This document shows, piece after piece, positions 1 to 7,854 of a DNA stretch of 64,000 bases; the first letter of the stretch is position 1, and each line of letters opens with the position of its first letter. Source of the stretch: Bacteroidetes bacterium 2013_40CM_41_45 (GTDB taxonomy: Bacteria; Bacteroidota; Bacteroidia; AKYH767-A; 2013-40CM-41-45). The translations under genes were made by a program, and so were the position numbers. The notes below the pieces were generated by a model that was not told the DNA's origin, did no database searches, and worked only from the letters and a program-made list of their open reading frames with translations. The stretch spans positions 16,957-80,956 of the forward strand of contig NGFH01000003.1 in assembly GCA_002215675.1 (NCBI GenBank), given 5' to 3'.

Positions 1-216
1 ACAGCAAAATATTGGAATAAAAATCAATGGATAGATATTGAACTTATAAATATAAAATCTGGAATGACTATATATGTAGTTGAACCGGATGGAAATGTTG
101 TTTGGAATAATGTTTTTAATTCATCACGATTAAAAGTTACTAAAGATGCTTGTTATAATGAAGATGGAAATATAGAAATAGAATTTATTAAAGGAGAAGT
201 TGAATTAAATGACTGA
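1..216 (+). CDS. 3' end of an unidentified protein (cut by window edge)
   Basis: Frame 1 is open from the first base to a TGA at 214-216, giving 71 residues that end in GEVELND. The start lies outside the window. The fragment is rich in beta-strand-like alternation and acidic at its end; I do not recognise a family. The stop overlaps the ATG of the dUTPase gene (209), so the two are translationally coupled parts of one rightward operon. Confidence 0.6.
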   Translation, partial: TAKYWNKNQWIDIELINIKSGMTIYVVEPDGNVVWNNVFNSSRLKVTKDACYNEDGNIEIEFIKGEVELND

Positions 217-646
217 AAATATTTCGATAGTATATCATGATAAAGATATGCCTCATATTGAATATGTAGATGGAAAATCTGATTGGTTAGATTTAAGGTC
301 TGTTGAACGATACCATTTATTAAGAGGAGAATATAAACATATTTCTTTGGGAGTTTCCATTAAATTACCAGATAATTATGAAGCTTATATCATTCCAAGA
401 AGTTCACTTTTTAAAAATTATGGGTTAATGCAAGCTAATTCATTTGGTCTTATTGATAATAGTTATTGTGGAAATGAAGATATATGGAAATTCACAGCCT
501 ATGCAACTATGGAAACTATTATTAATAAATATGATAGAATTTGCCAATTTAGAATAATGATAAAACAACCCGATATTAATTTTGTTGTGGTTGATAAATT
601 GGATGGTGATACTCGTGGTGGATTCGGCAGTACCGGAAAAAAATAA
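209..646 (+). CDS. dut: dUTPase (deoxyuridine 5'-triphosphate nucleotidohydrolase)
   Basis: This 145-residue protein should hydrolyse dUTP to dUMP and pyrophosphate, keeping uracil out of phage DNA and supplying dUMP for thymidylate synthesis. The five motifs of trimeric dUTPases are visible: the LDLRS segment near residue 28, PRSS at 63-66, GLIDNSYCGNE at 80-90 (uracil pocket), RICQ at 110-113, and the glycine-rich C-terminal RGGFGSTG at 136-143 that closes over the phosphates. Length fits the family. The ATG overlaps the stop of the preceding gene, and a strong hairpin terminator follows at 651. It belongs with the deaminase, nucleotidase, diphosphohydrolase and reductase genes further right. 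Confidence 0.93.
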   Translation: MTENISIVYHDKDMPHIEYVDGKSDWLDLRSVERYHLLRGEYKHISLGVSIKLPDNYEAYIIPRSSLFKNYGLMQANSFGLIDNSYCGNEDIWKFTAYATMETIINKYDRICQFRIMIKQPDINFVVVDKLDGDTRGGFGSTGKK

Positions 647-650
647 TCAT

Positions 651-687
651 AAGGAAAGGTCATATATGACTTTTCCTTATTTATTTT
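651..687 (+). terminator. Intrinsic terminator after dut
   Basis: A 14-bp stem (AAGGAAAGGTCATA pairing with TATGACTTTTCCTT, one G-T wobble) at 651-678 is followed by a T-rich run to 687. It ends the dUTPase transcript directly before the promoter at 692. Confidence 0.75.
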
Positions 688-691
688 AACC

Positions 692-720
692 TTGACAATT
701 TGTGTAAAATATGATAGAAT
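692..720 (+). promoter_or_regulatory. Sigma-70-type promoter
   Basis: TTGACA (692-697), a 17-base spacer and TAGAAT (715-720). The same layout recurs at 7272, 15011 and, on the other strand, at 58432 and 45581, which supports it. It drives the small-gene operon starting at 749. Confidence 0.8.
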
Positions 721-748
721 CAAATATATTAAAAACAGGAGAATTATT

Positions 749-949
749 ATGGCAACCCTACAGATTGACCTTGAAATATCTATTGAATGTGAAAAATGCG
801 GGAATAAATCTAAACCAAAATTTAATGAATCTTCTGCGCGTATATGGGCAATTACAAATGGTTGGCATATAAATTATATTAACGATACTGCCATTTGTTC
901 TTCATGTCGAACAAAAAATCTTTTAGGAATAAAAAATGGAAAAAACTAA
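749..949 (+). CDS. Small zinc-finger-like protein
   Basis: 66 residues starting MATLQIDLE. I chose the ATG at 749 because an AGGAG site sits at 737-741 and because an in-frame earlier start at 692 would lie on the promoter. Two CxxC pairs (CEKCG near residue 13 and CSSC near residue 52) suggest a single treble-clef or ribbon-type zinc site. Function unknown. It is the first gene of the transcript starting near 727 and overlaps the next gene by 14 bases. Confidence 0.7.
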   Translation: MATLQIDLEISIECEKCGNKSKPKFNESSARIWAITNGWHINYINDTAICSSCRTKNLLGIKNGKN

Positions 950-1160
950 TTTTATAAATTTTTGTGGAATAGCTAATTTTGATGAGATAATTACATCGCA
1001 ATTTTTATTATATGTTTATTATAATAAATTAGAAAATAAAAATGAAATTGAATTATCTGAGTTTATTAAAAAAGAAAGAACTATTACTGAATGGCAATTT
1101 ATTTGTGATGGATTTTTAGAATCTCTAACTATTGTTAAAAACGCTTGGGATATAAAATAA
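936..1160 (+). CDS. Small hypothetical protein
   Basis: 74 residues, no recognisable family. It overlaps the end of the zinc-finger protein by 14 bases, the usual coupling in this operon. The sequence is mixed charged and aromatic, without a membrane segment. Base composition matches the neighbours. Confidence 0.6.
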   Translation: MEKTNFINFCGIANFDEIITSQFLLYVYYNKLENKNEIELSEFIKKERTITEWQFICDGFLESLTIVKNAWDIK

Positions 1161-1193
1161 TAAATAAAATGTGCATTTCATAATTGAGGAATA

Positions 1194-1358
1194 ATGGCAA
1201 AAAGAATTAATATTGATGGAAAATTTTATCGTAATCGCAGAGGGAAACTTGTTCAAATTCCTGATGAATGGCTTGGTAAAACTACTGACCGTCAAACAAT
1301 AAAAAAAAGAAATTCTATTTCTAGACGGACAAGAAAGAATAAAAATAAATCAACATAG
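1194..1358 (+). CDS. Small basic protein
   Basis: 54 residues with a good ribosome binding site (TTGAGGAATA before the ATG at 1194) and a TAG stop at 1356-1358. The protein is very basic, with an Arg/Lys-rich tail (KKRNSISRRTRKNKNKS), so it may bind nucleic acid; that is inference. It fills what would otherwise be a 200-base gap. Confidence 0.6.
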   Translation: MAKRINIDGKFYRNRRGKLVQIPDEWLGKTTDRQTIKKRNSISRRTRKNKNKST

Positions 1359-1367
1359 GAAACAATA

Positions 1368-1610
1368 ATGATAGGTATAGGTAAAGTAATTAAATCTGTT
1401 GCTGGTGGATATGCATATTTTGAAGTTGAAAAAGATTATATAGAATATATAGATACTAAAAAAATAAAATTTCTAGTTCGTAAAATTGAAAGAAAAAATG
1501 AACATGATTTTGATATAGAAATGTTTCCGTATAAGTATGATAAGCCTGATTATCAAAACCCCGAATTTTTAACCCTATATTGTGATATAGCAATCATAAG
1601 ATATAAATAA
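1368..1610 (+). CDS. Small hypothetical protein
   Basis: 80 residues preceded by AGGAAAC. The N-terminal part (IGKVIKSVAGGYAYFEVEKDYI) reads like a small beta-barrel, but I cannot name a family. It follows the basic protein by 9 bases in the same operon. Confidence 0.6.
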   Translation: MIGIGKVIKSVAGGYAYFEVEKDYIEYIDTKKIKFLVRKIERKNEHDFDIEMFPYKYDKPDYQNPEFLTLYCDIAIIRYK

Positions 1611-1637
1611 AATACAGATTTTATCAAGGAAAATAAA

Positions 1638-1853
1638 ATGACAATATTAAATCAAACTTACACTGGAATGCCTTGCCCACTTTCTATTCACTATCTTAAG
1701 GATACGATTAAAAACAGAGGTAACTCATCAATGATGATGCAAATATCTGTTTCAGCTTGGGAATTAGCAATAGTTTTGGACAGACTAGATTATCTTGAAA
1801 GATATGAAAAATATGTTCAAACAGCAATTGAAAAAGGTGTTCCTTATAAATGA
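1638..1853 (+). CDS. Small hypothetical protein
   Basis: 71 residues with an AAGGAAAA site upstream. The C-terminal half is helical (SAWELAIVLDRLDYLERYEK). No family recognised. Its TGA overlaps the ATG of the next small gene at 1850. Confidence 0.6.
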   Translation: MTILNQTYTGMPCPLSIHYLKDTIKNRGNSSMMMQISVSAWELAIVLDRLDYLERYEKYVQTAIEKGVPYK

Positions 1854-2020
1854 AAATTAATATGATTAATAGCATAAATAAATATAATCAAGAGTTAAAA
1901 AATTTAAATTATCAAATAATTATTGCAACAAATGAAACTCAAATTTTTATAAATCTTATATCTGCTTATATTTATAAATCTTGGTGGCAACGAATTCAAT
2001 ATTGGTTGAGATTAAAATGA
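1850..2020 (+). CDS. Small hypothetical protein
   Basis: 56 residues, ATG overlapping the previous stop. It ends in an aromatic and basic patch (SWWQRIQYWLRLK), which could be an amphipathic membrane-facing helix. Function unknown; the coding call rests on tight coupling and codon use. Confidence 0.5.
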   Translation: MKINMINSINKYNQELKNLNYQIIIATNETQIFINLISAYIYKSWWQRIQYWLRLK

Positions 2021-2036
2021 AAGAAACCGTGTCATT

Positions 2037-2201
2037 ATGAATGATTCACAAAAGTTATTATTAGATATTTCAAAAGACCCTGAAAAATCAGAAAGATTTT
2101 TTAAGATTGTTGCGGCTGATAAATTAATTCGCAAAGGAAAATTATTGTTGATTGTTTGTTTATGTTTGTTTATTGGATTTATGTTTGGGAAAATATTATG
2201 A
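2037..2201 (+). CDS. Small single-pass membrane protein
   Basis: 54 residues: a charged 35-residue N-terminus, then one hydrophobic segment (LLLIVCLCLFIGFMFG, residues 36-51) at the C-terminus, so probably tail-anchored. Its TGA overlaps the ATG of the next gene (2198). Function unknown. Confidence 0.55.
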   Translation: MNDSQKLLLDISKDPEKSERFFKIVAADKLIRKGKLLLIVCLCLFIGFMFGKIL

Positions 2202-2383
2202 AAATACAATATCATAATTGTGAAGAATTAAAAAAAGAAATTCATGGTTTGAAATATCTTGATGCATTACATGCAATAACAATATGGCATCATGATGTTC
2301 AAAAATTTTGGATAATGTCTTTATATCAACACGCAGATATAATTATTAATTATTGTCCATTTTGTGGAGTTAAATTAAAATGA
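2198..2383 (+). CDS. Small hypothetical protein with terminal CPFCG
   Basis: 61 residues beginning MKIQYHNCEEL; the ATG at 2198 overlaps the previous stop, so I prefer it to the in-frame upstream ATG at 2156 inside the membrane-protein gene. The C-terminal CPFCGVKLK is half of a zinc-binding knuckle. The next gene, overlapping by ATGA, is a zinc ribbon. Function unknown. Confidence 0.6.
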   Translation: MKIQYHNCEELKKEIHGLKYLDALHAITIWHHDVQKFWIMSLYQHADIIINYCPFCGVKLK

Positions 2384-2586
2384 ATTGTGATTATTGTAAT
2401 AGTAGAATTATTGAAGAAGATGAAAATTGTTCTCATTGTGGTGCGCCAATAAAAGACTATTATTCTACAAAAGAATGGATTTCTAAATTAAATATTTATA
2501 ATAATCTAAAAGATTTTAAACTTGGAAATGAAATACATATATCTTCTCTTTCAAATTCAATAGAATATTTTGAAAAACATTCATAA
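2380..2586 (+). CDS. Small zinc-ribbon protein
   Basis: 68 residues. CDYC at 3-6 and CSHCG at 17-21 make a compact zinc ribbon; the rest is helical and polar. It overlaps the previous gene by the sequence ATGA. Role unknown. Confidence 0.65.
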   Translation: MNCDYCNSRIIEEDENCSHCGAPIKDYYSTKEWISKLNIYNNLKDFKLGNEIHISSLSNSIEYFEKHS

Positions 2587-2610
2587 AATGAAAGATTCAT
2601 AAAGGAAAAC

Positions 2611-3156
2611 ATGATTATAGAGAAAAGAAAAAATCCATCATATCAAGTTGGAGATATAAGATTAAAAAGAGGATTTATTTTTTTAAAAACAATAAACAAT
2701 ATAACAAAATTTTTATCTAATGAAATTTGGACTGAAAAATTATTAGATAAAAATATATGGGAATCCTTACAATGGGGATGGAGTATGTCGAATATAGGTG
2801 AAAGAGTTTTTATAAACAATATTCAATTAATGCATACTAGAGGTTTGGGATTCAAAGAAGGTAAAAAAAATTTTATAGAAAATATTTTGATATATGGAAG
2901 TGAAAATAGAATAAAATATGAAATTATAAATTATTTCTTTGAAAATACATATCCAAATAAAGAATATACAATTGAATCAAGAGAAGATAGAGCAGTTTTA
3001 GTGAAATTCACAAATAATCCATATGTTCAATCAATTATCTATGATACATATAATAATTTTTTAGAAGGTATTGGAATTGATAAAAAAATTATTAATAAAT
3101 ATAAGTTAAAAAATTACAATGTTTTTCATAGCAAAGGAAAAAATGAAACCACTTAA
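2611..3156 (+). CDS. Hypothetical protein
   Basis: 181 residues with an AAAGGAAAAC site upstream. No family recognised. It is soluble and of mixed alpha/beta composition, with a Trp-rich stretch near residue 45 (IWESLQWGWSM). It overlaps the next gene by 14 bases. Confidence 0.65.
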   Translation: MIIEKRKNPSYQVGDIRLKRGFIFLKTINNITKFLSNEIWTEKLLDKNIWESLQWGWSMSNIGERVFINNIQLMHTRGLGFKEGKKNFIENILIYGSENRIKYEIINYFFENTYPNKEYTIESREDRAVLVKFTNNPYVQSIIYDTYNNFLEGIGIDKKIINKYKLKNYNVFHSKGKNETT

Positions 3157-3310
3157 ATACATAAAAGAATTATCCAAAAAAACAATTGAATGGTATAATA
3201 TTTTAAAGATTTCTGAAACAGGAACAATTCCACCTAAAGAAGAATGGGCTAAACATTTCAATGTTTCCATTGGACTTTATGAACATGTTCAATTAGAAAT
3301 GAATAAATGA
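3143..3310 (+). CDS. Small hypothetical protein
   Basis: 55 residues. The ATG at 3143 has AAAGGA 4-9 bases upstream, so I prefer it to the in-frame ATG at 3119. Residues 26-50 (IPPKEEWAKHFNVSIGLYEHVQ) look like a short helix-turn-helix, without a firm match. It overlaps the next gene by ATGA. Confidence 0.55.
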   Translation: MKPLKYIKELSKKTIEWYNILKISETGTIPPKEEWAKHFNVSIGLYEHVQLEMNK

Positions 3311-3543
3311 AAAATCCTAAAACGGTTTATTTTTGGTGGAGTGTTGGTCATGTCTATCAAGCAGAATTTGTTCGATGGGTTATTAAGAGAATGCATAATG
3401 GCAGAGATGATACCAATAAATTAGGAGTTGCTGTTTTACTTGAATCTGATTGGTTATTTAATAATGTCAAAATATCTTATGGTTGCAAAAGAGGGCAATA
3501 TATTCTTAGACCGACCATATACAGATTTATATCGTTCGTATAA
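3307..3543 (+). CDS. Small hypothetical protein, 3' end overlapped by another frame
   Basis: 78 residues coupled to the previous gene by ATGA at 3307. Up to about 3460 the codon use is typical of the region, but the last 25 codons are less typical (CCG, ACC, TCG, TTC) while the +1 frame becomes well behaved from 3464. Either the gene genuinely overlaps its neighbour by 80 bases or a frameshift joins them. Confidence 0.45.
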   Translation: MKNPKTVYFWWSVGHVYQAEFVRWVIKRMHNGRDDTNKLGVAVLLESDWLFNNVKISYGCKRGQYILRPTIYRFISFV

Positions 3544-3610
3544 TAAAGCTTATAGTGGAATTGATAAAATAAGAAGACCAACTGTTGAACAAATACGATT
3601 AATAAAATAA
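3464..3610 (+). CDS. Small hypothetical protein, overlapping frame
   Basis: 48 residues from an internal ATG at 3464, in the +1 frame relative to the preceding gene, ending at TAA 3608-3610. The polar, AT-rich codon pattern fits neighbouring genes better than the frame it overlaps. No clear ribosome binding site precedes the ATG, so it may instead be the 3' part of the preceding gene reached by a frameshift. Confidence 0.4.
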   Translation: MSKYLMVAKEGNIFLDRPYTDLYRSYNKAYSGIDKIRRPTVEQIRLIK

Positions 3611-3632
3611 ATCTTTTATAAAGGAATCTAGT

Positions 3633-4112
3633 ATGTCGTACAAAAATTTTAATAAAGATTTGCCAGCATCTATAAGAAATGAAAATGATATTTCAAATAA
3701 ATTTTTAGAATTTTATGGATGGAAAACTTTAGGACGCGGTGGAAAAAGTAATAAATTTGATTTATTAATTCAAACAAATAAGCGTCAAATAAAAGTAGAA
3801 GCAAAACAAGATTTCACCTGTAAAAAAACTGGCAATGTTGGATTAGAATATCATTGCAGAGGAAAGCCAAGCGGAATCAATGTTACGGAATCTGATTATT
3901 ATGTTTATACAATTCACAGAAAAAATGAGATTGTTTTTAGAATTGCAAAAACCGAAGTATTGAAATACATGGTTGAGAATAACCTGTATCATCGTTGGGT
4001 TAATGGTGGAGATAAAGGTAGTGATAGTTTGAATTATTTATTTACATATAATGTATTCTGCACAGGTTCTAGCAGAATATTTTTTGAGAAGGGAACACCA
4101 AAAATTGAGTAA
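3633..4112 (+). CDS. PD-(D/E)XK-like nuclease (predicted)
   Basis: 159 residues with an AAGGAATC site upstream. Residues 39-61 contain KFDLLIQ followed by RQIKVEAKQ, the D-(X)n-E-x-K signature of PD-(D/E)XK nucleases; the preceding GRGGKSNKF is also usual in phage members that process branched or modified DNA. It sits directly before the DNA polymerase, which fits a replication or recombination role. The family call is from motifs only. Its 3' end overlaps the polymerase start. Confidence 0.55.
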   Translation: MSYKNFNKDLPASIRNENDISNKFLEFYGWKTLGRGGKSNKFDLLIQTNKRQIKVEAKQDFTCKKTGNVGLEYHCRGKPSGINVTESDYYVYTIHRKNEIVFRIAKTEVLKYMVENNLYHRWVNGGDKGSDSLNYLFTYNVFCTGSSRIFFEKGTPKIE

Positions 4113-7100
4113 CTATATAAATTACCATAGTCATTCGCACTATAGCAATGTGATTGTTCCAGATTCGACAATTTCAAATAAAGATAGGGCGAATAGGGTT
4201 TTAGAATTAGAACAAAATGTTTTGAGTTCTGTAGAACACGGCTATGTTGGTCGTCCAATAGAAATTATTGAATTATCAAAACAATATAATTTAAAGCCTT
4301 TATTGGGTGTTGAAACATATTATGTTCGAGATAGAAAAGAAAAAGATAAAACAAATGCACATTTAATTCTTTTGGCAAAAAATGAAGAAGGTAGAAAAGA
4401 AATAAATTGGGCATTATCTGAAGGAAATGTTTCTGGATATTATTATCGTGCCAGAATTGATGATGAACTTTTATTTAATATAAATCCAAATAATGTTTGG
4501 GTTACTTCTGCATGTCTTGGTGGAATTTGGAAATACGAAGATGCAGATGATATTGTTTTAAAAATGAAATCATATTTTGGTTTGAATTTTTTCTTAGAAG
4601 TTCAGGCACATAATGTTGAACCACAAAAAGAATTGAATCAAAGAATTGTAAATCTATCTAAGAAACACAACATTAAAATTATAGCTGGTGCAGATAGTCA
4701 TATGATTTTTCCAAATCAGGCAAAAGACCGTGATGACTATTTATTATCAAGAGGAATTGAATATCCAGAAGAACAAGGTTGGTTTTTAGATTTTCCTTCA
4801 TATGATGAATTTAAGAATCGATTTGAAATTCAGGGAATTTTAAATAAAAACCAAATTGTAGAAGCATTGGACAATACTAATATATTTCAAAATGTTGAAG
4901 AATATAGTTCAATAATTTTTGATAATACAAAAATTAAACTTCCAACAATTTATCCAACTAAAAATCAAGAAGAAAAAGATAACATATTTAAAAATATGGT
5001 TTGGAATTTATGGAGTCTTGAAAAAGATAATGTGCCAGAAGAAAAATGGAATCATTATGAAGAAGAAATTCAAAAAGAAATGGATATTATTCTTGAAACC
5101 GGAATGTCTGATTATTTTCTATTAAATTATGAGGTTGTAAAAAAGGGAAAAGAATTAGGTGGTTCAATTACCTTAACTGGTAGAGGTTCAGCACCATCAT
5201 TCTATATTACAAAATTACTTGGACTAACAACTATTGATAGAATTTCTGCATCTGTAAAAATGTTTCCAGAAAGATTTATTTCCAAAGAAAGATTGTTGGA
5301 AACAAAGTCACTTCCAGATTTTGATTTCAATCTTGGTACTCCAGAAATTTTTGCACAAGCACAGGTAGAGATAGTGGGTGAGGGTAGAAGTTATCCCATG
5401 ATTGCATTTGGAACAACTAAAAATTTAAGTGCTTGGAAATTATATGCCAGAAGTGCTGGAATTGATTTTGATACTTCAAATCATGTATCAGAACAATTAA
5501 CACAATTTGAATTAGATTATAAGCACGCAGAAGAAGATGATAAAGAAAATTTAAATGTTCTTGATTATATTGACAAAGAATTACATCAAACATTTTTAGA
5601 AAGTAGAAAATATATCGGACTCGTAAATTCTTTGACTATTCATCCATGCGGTTATCTTCTTGCAGATTTTGATTTACGAAAAGAATTTGGTCTTATAAAA
5701 ATAAAAACAGGAAATGTAGAACATATCTGTGTTGCTTGTGATGGACTATTTGCAGAACAATATAAATTACTTAAAAATGATTTATTGAAAGTTGCCGTTG
5801 TTGATTTAATTTATAGAACTTATAAAAGAATTGGAATTAAACCACATCCATTACCAGAACTTTTAAAAATTTGTGAAAACAATGAAAAAGTTTGGAATAT
5901 TTATAAAAGTGCTTGTGGTATGGGAATTAATCAAATTGAACAACCCGGAACTGTTGGCAGAGTTGCAAAATATGCGCCAACAAATATATCAGAACTATCT
6001 GCTTTTGTTGCGGCTATCAGGCCGGGTTTTAAATCAAATTATAAACAATTTGAGGCACGTGAAAAATTTGAATATGGGATTCCAACTCTAGACAAATTGA
6101 TTCAAACTGATGAATTTCCACAGAGTTATATGCTTTATCAAGAAAATGCAATGAGTGTTATGGCATATGCAAAAATTCCTATGTATGAAACATATGAGAT
6201 AATAAAAAATATTGCCAAAAAGAGATATGCAAAAGTTATAAAATATAAAGAACAATTTACTGGAGGAATGAAAGAAAAACTTATTGAGGAAAAAGTTTCA
6301 ATGAGAGATTCCGAAGAAACAGCCAGTATGACTTGGCAAATTATTGAAGATAGTTCAAGATATAGTTTCAATTGTAGTCATTCTTACAGTGTTGCTGGTG
6401 ATAGTTTATATGGAGCATGGCTTAAAGCGAATTATCCATATGAATTTTATGAAGTATTTCTTCAAATGCTTGAAGATGATGCAGACAAAGAAAGACTTGC
6501 AAAAACAAAGATTGAAGCTGAAAAACATTTTGGAATTAAATTTCCTCCATATCGTTTTGGTCAAGATAATAGGGGAATCATTGCCGATAAAAAGAATAAA
6601 ACAATTTCATCAAGTTTGAAAAGCATAAAAAGTTTCAACCATCAAATCAGTGAAGATTTATATGAATTAGGAAAAAACAAATATAATACATTTATTGATT
6701 TTTTAATTGATGCCGAAGAAAATGGATATATATCTTCTAAATTTGAAAAACTTATTAAAATAAAATATTTTCAATCATTTGGAAACAATAAAAAACTTTT
6801 GACAATTTGGGAAGAATTCAAAAAGGGTAAAAATAGATATGCTAAAAAACTTTCCGATAAATCAAAAGAAAAAAGAATTCCATTGTTGTTAGAAATAGAA
6901 AAAAATACACCAAATGATAATTTGACTTTTAGAGAACAAATATTGGCAGAACAAGAAATTCTTGAACATGTACAAGCTGTATATCCAAATGTAGATAAAA
7001 AATATATTTATGTTATGGGATTGAACGATAAATATGCTCCAAGAGTTCAAGCATATTCTATCAATGGTGGAACACAATCAACCCTAAAAATATATAAGGC

Positions 7101-7275
7101 ACAATTTGCAGAAAAACCATTTGGATTTGGTGATATTCTTTATTGTAAATCTTTTGAGAAAAAATTTGCTGTAAAATATGTTGATGGAGAATATCTTGAA
7201 AATAAAGAACAAATTGTCTGGTGGCTAACAGATTATAATGTTATTCAGGATGTTGATAAAATAATTGGGGGTTGA
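4105..7275 (+). CDS. dnaE: DNA polymerase III alpha subunit (DnaE-type, with PHP domain)
   Basis: C-family replicative DNA polymerase of about 1056 residues. The N-terminus carries a PHP domain (NYHSHSHYS at 6-14, then VEHGYVG and the LLGVETYY strand). The palm aspartates are seen at 405 and 407 in LPDFDF, followed by the FGTTKNLSAWK segment; further on are YMLYQENAMSVMAYAKIP and the SFNCSHSYSVAGDSLYGAWLKANYP block typical of the fingers. I prefer the TTG at 4105 to the ATG at 4051 because GAAGGGA lies 10 bases upstream and because family members begin the PHP domain within about ten residues. No embedded exonuclease is visible; a DEDD exonuclease is encoded at 57086. The TGA overlaps the next promoter. 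Confidence 0.9.
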   Translation: MSNYINYHSHSHYSNVIVPDSTISNKDRANRVLELEQNVLSSVEHGYVGRPIEIIELSKQYNLKPLLGVETYYVRDRKEKDKTNAHLILLAKNEEGRKEINWALSEGNVSGYYYRARIDDELLFNINPNNVWVTSACLGGIWKYEDADDIVLKMKSYFGLNFFLEVQAHNVEPQKELNQRIVNLSKKHNIKIIAGADSHMIFPNQAKDRDDYLLSRGIEYPEEQGWFLDFPSYDEFKNRFEIQGILNKNQIVEALDNTNIFQNVEEYSSIIFDNTKIKLPTIYPTKNQEEKDNIFKNMVWNLWSLEKDNVPEEKWNHYEEEIQKEMDIILETGMSDYFLLNYEVVKKGKELGGSITLTGRGSAPSFYITKLLGLTTIDRISASVKMFPERFISKERLLETKSLPDFDFNLGTPEIFAQAQVEIVGEGRSYPMIAFGTTKNLSAWKLYARSAGIDFDTSNHVSEQLTQFELDYKHAEEDDKENLNVLDYIDKELHQTFLESRKYIGLVNSLTIHPCGYLLADFDLRKEFGLIKIKTGNVEHICVACDGLFAEQYKLLKNDLLKVAVVDLIYRTYKRIGIKPHPLPELLKICENNEKVWNIYKSACGMGINQIEQPGTVGRVAKYAPTNISELSAFVAAIRPGFKSNYKQFEAREKFEYGIPTLDKLIQTDEFPQSYMLYQENAMSVMAYAKIPMYETYEIIKNIAKKRYAKVIKYKEQFTGGMKEKLIEEKVSMRDSEETASMTWQIIEDSSRYSFNCSHSYSVAGDSLYGAWLKANYPYEFYEVFLQMLEDDADKERLAKTKIEAEKHFGIKFPPYRFGQDNRGIIADKKNKTISSSLKSIKSFNHQISEDLYELGKNKYNTFIDFLIDAEENGYISSKFEKLIKIKYFQSFGNNKKLLTIWEEFKKGKNRYAKKLSDKSKEKRIPLLLEIEKNTPNDNLTFREQILAEQEILEHVQAVYPNVDKKYIYVMGLNDKYAPRVQAYSINGGTQSTLKIYKAQFAEKPFGFGDILYCKSFEKKFAVKYVDGEYLENKEQIVWWLTDYNVIQDVDKIIGG

Positions 7276-7300
7276 CAAAACAATCTTAATATGGTAGAAT
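7272..7300 (+). promoter_or_regulatory. Promoter whose -10 box lies in a terminator loop
   Basis: TTGACA (7272-7277), 17-base spacer with TG at -14, and TAGAAT (7295-7300). The -35 box overlaps the polymerase stop codon. The -10 box fills most of the seven-base loop of the terminator at 7281-7320. Initiation near 7307 would omit the left arm of that hairpin. Confidence 0.82.
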
Positions 7301-7320
7301 CATATTAAGATTGTTTTTTT
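7281..7320 (+). terminator. Intrinsic terminator after dnaE
   Basis: A perfect 13-bp stem (7281-7293 with 7301-7313), loop GTAGAAT and seven T residues (7314-7320). It should stop transcripts coming from the polymerase gene. Confidence 0.88.
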
Positions 7321-7371
7321 ATGGGGAAAAATTGATAAAATAGTTCTTTTATTAATAGAAGGAAAAAATTA

Positions 7372-7845
7372 ATGTACAATTATTTAATTGATAGATATGG
7401 AAAAATTTGTTTGGAATTGGCAAAACAATGTAAATCTGATGTGGGATTTGGTTCTGTGCTTGTAAAAAATAATAAGATATTAGGACAAGGTAGAAATAGA
7501 CTTTCAACAGCAGAAGAACGGAAATTGTTATCACATGTTGATTATGCTATTCATGCAGAACAAGCGGCAATCCTTGATGCAATAAAAAATGGATACAATA
7601 TTTCTAATGCAAAAGTATATGTTTTAGGGTTGGCATTGCGTGGAAAAAATAAAGGAAATTTAACAATAAGAACAGAACGTGTTTTTATTTGTCACAAATG
7701 CCCTCATGCTTTTATAAAACATAATGTATCAGTTAATATACCTCATGTAAATGGATGGATGAATATCTCAAAAGAAGAATCATTGATAATTGGAAAACAA
7801 TTATCTCAAAAAGGATATTGGAAAGATTTTGTAAATAAAAATTGA
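7372..7845 (+). CDS. Deoxycytidylate/cytidine deaminase-like protein
   Basis: 157 residues. The zinc-dependent deaminase signature is present: HAEQAAI at about 63-69 supplies the His ligand and the catalytic Glu, and FICHKCPHAF at about 104-113 supplies the two Cys ligands. The usual PCxxC is here CHKC, a form seen in phage dCMP deaminase relatives, whose following segment (VNIPHVNGWM) also fits. The likely reaction is dCMP to dUMP, feeding the dUTPase/thymidylate pathway. AAGGAAAAA precedes the ATG. It is the first gene of the transcript from the 7272 promoter. Confidence 0.75.
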   Translation: MYNYLIDRYGKICLELAKQCKSDVGFGSVLVKNNKILGQGRNRLSTAEERKLLSHVDYAIHAEQAAILDAIKNGYNISNAKVYVLGLALRGKNKGNLTIRTERVFICHKCPHAFIKHNVSVNIPHVNGWMNISKEESLIIGKQLSQKGYWKDFVNKN

Positions 7846-7854
7846 CACAGGAGA

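Noticed and set aside
4051..4104. ATG at 4051 as start of the DNA polymerase
   Set aside because: It would overlap the previous gene by 62 bases and add residues not expected before a PHP domain; TTG at 4105 has a good ribosome binding site.
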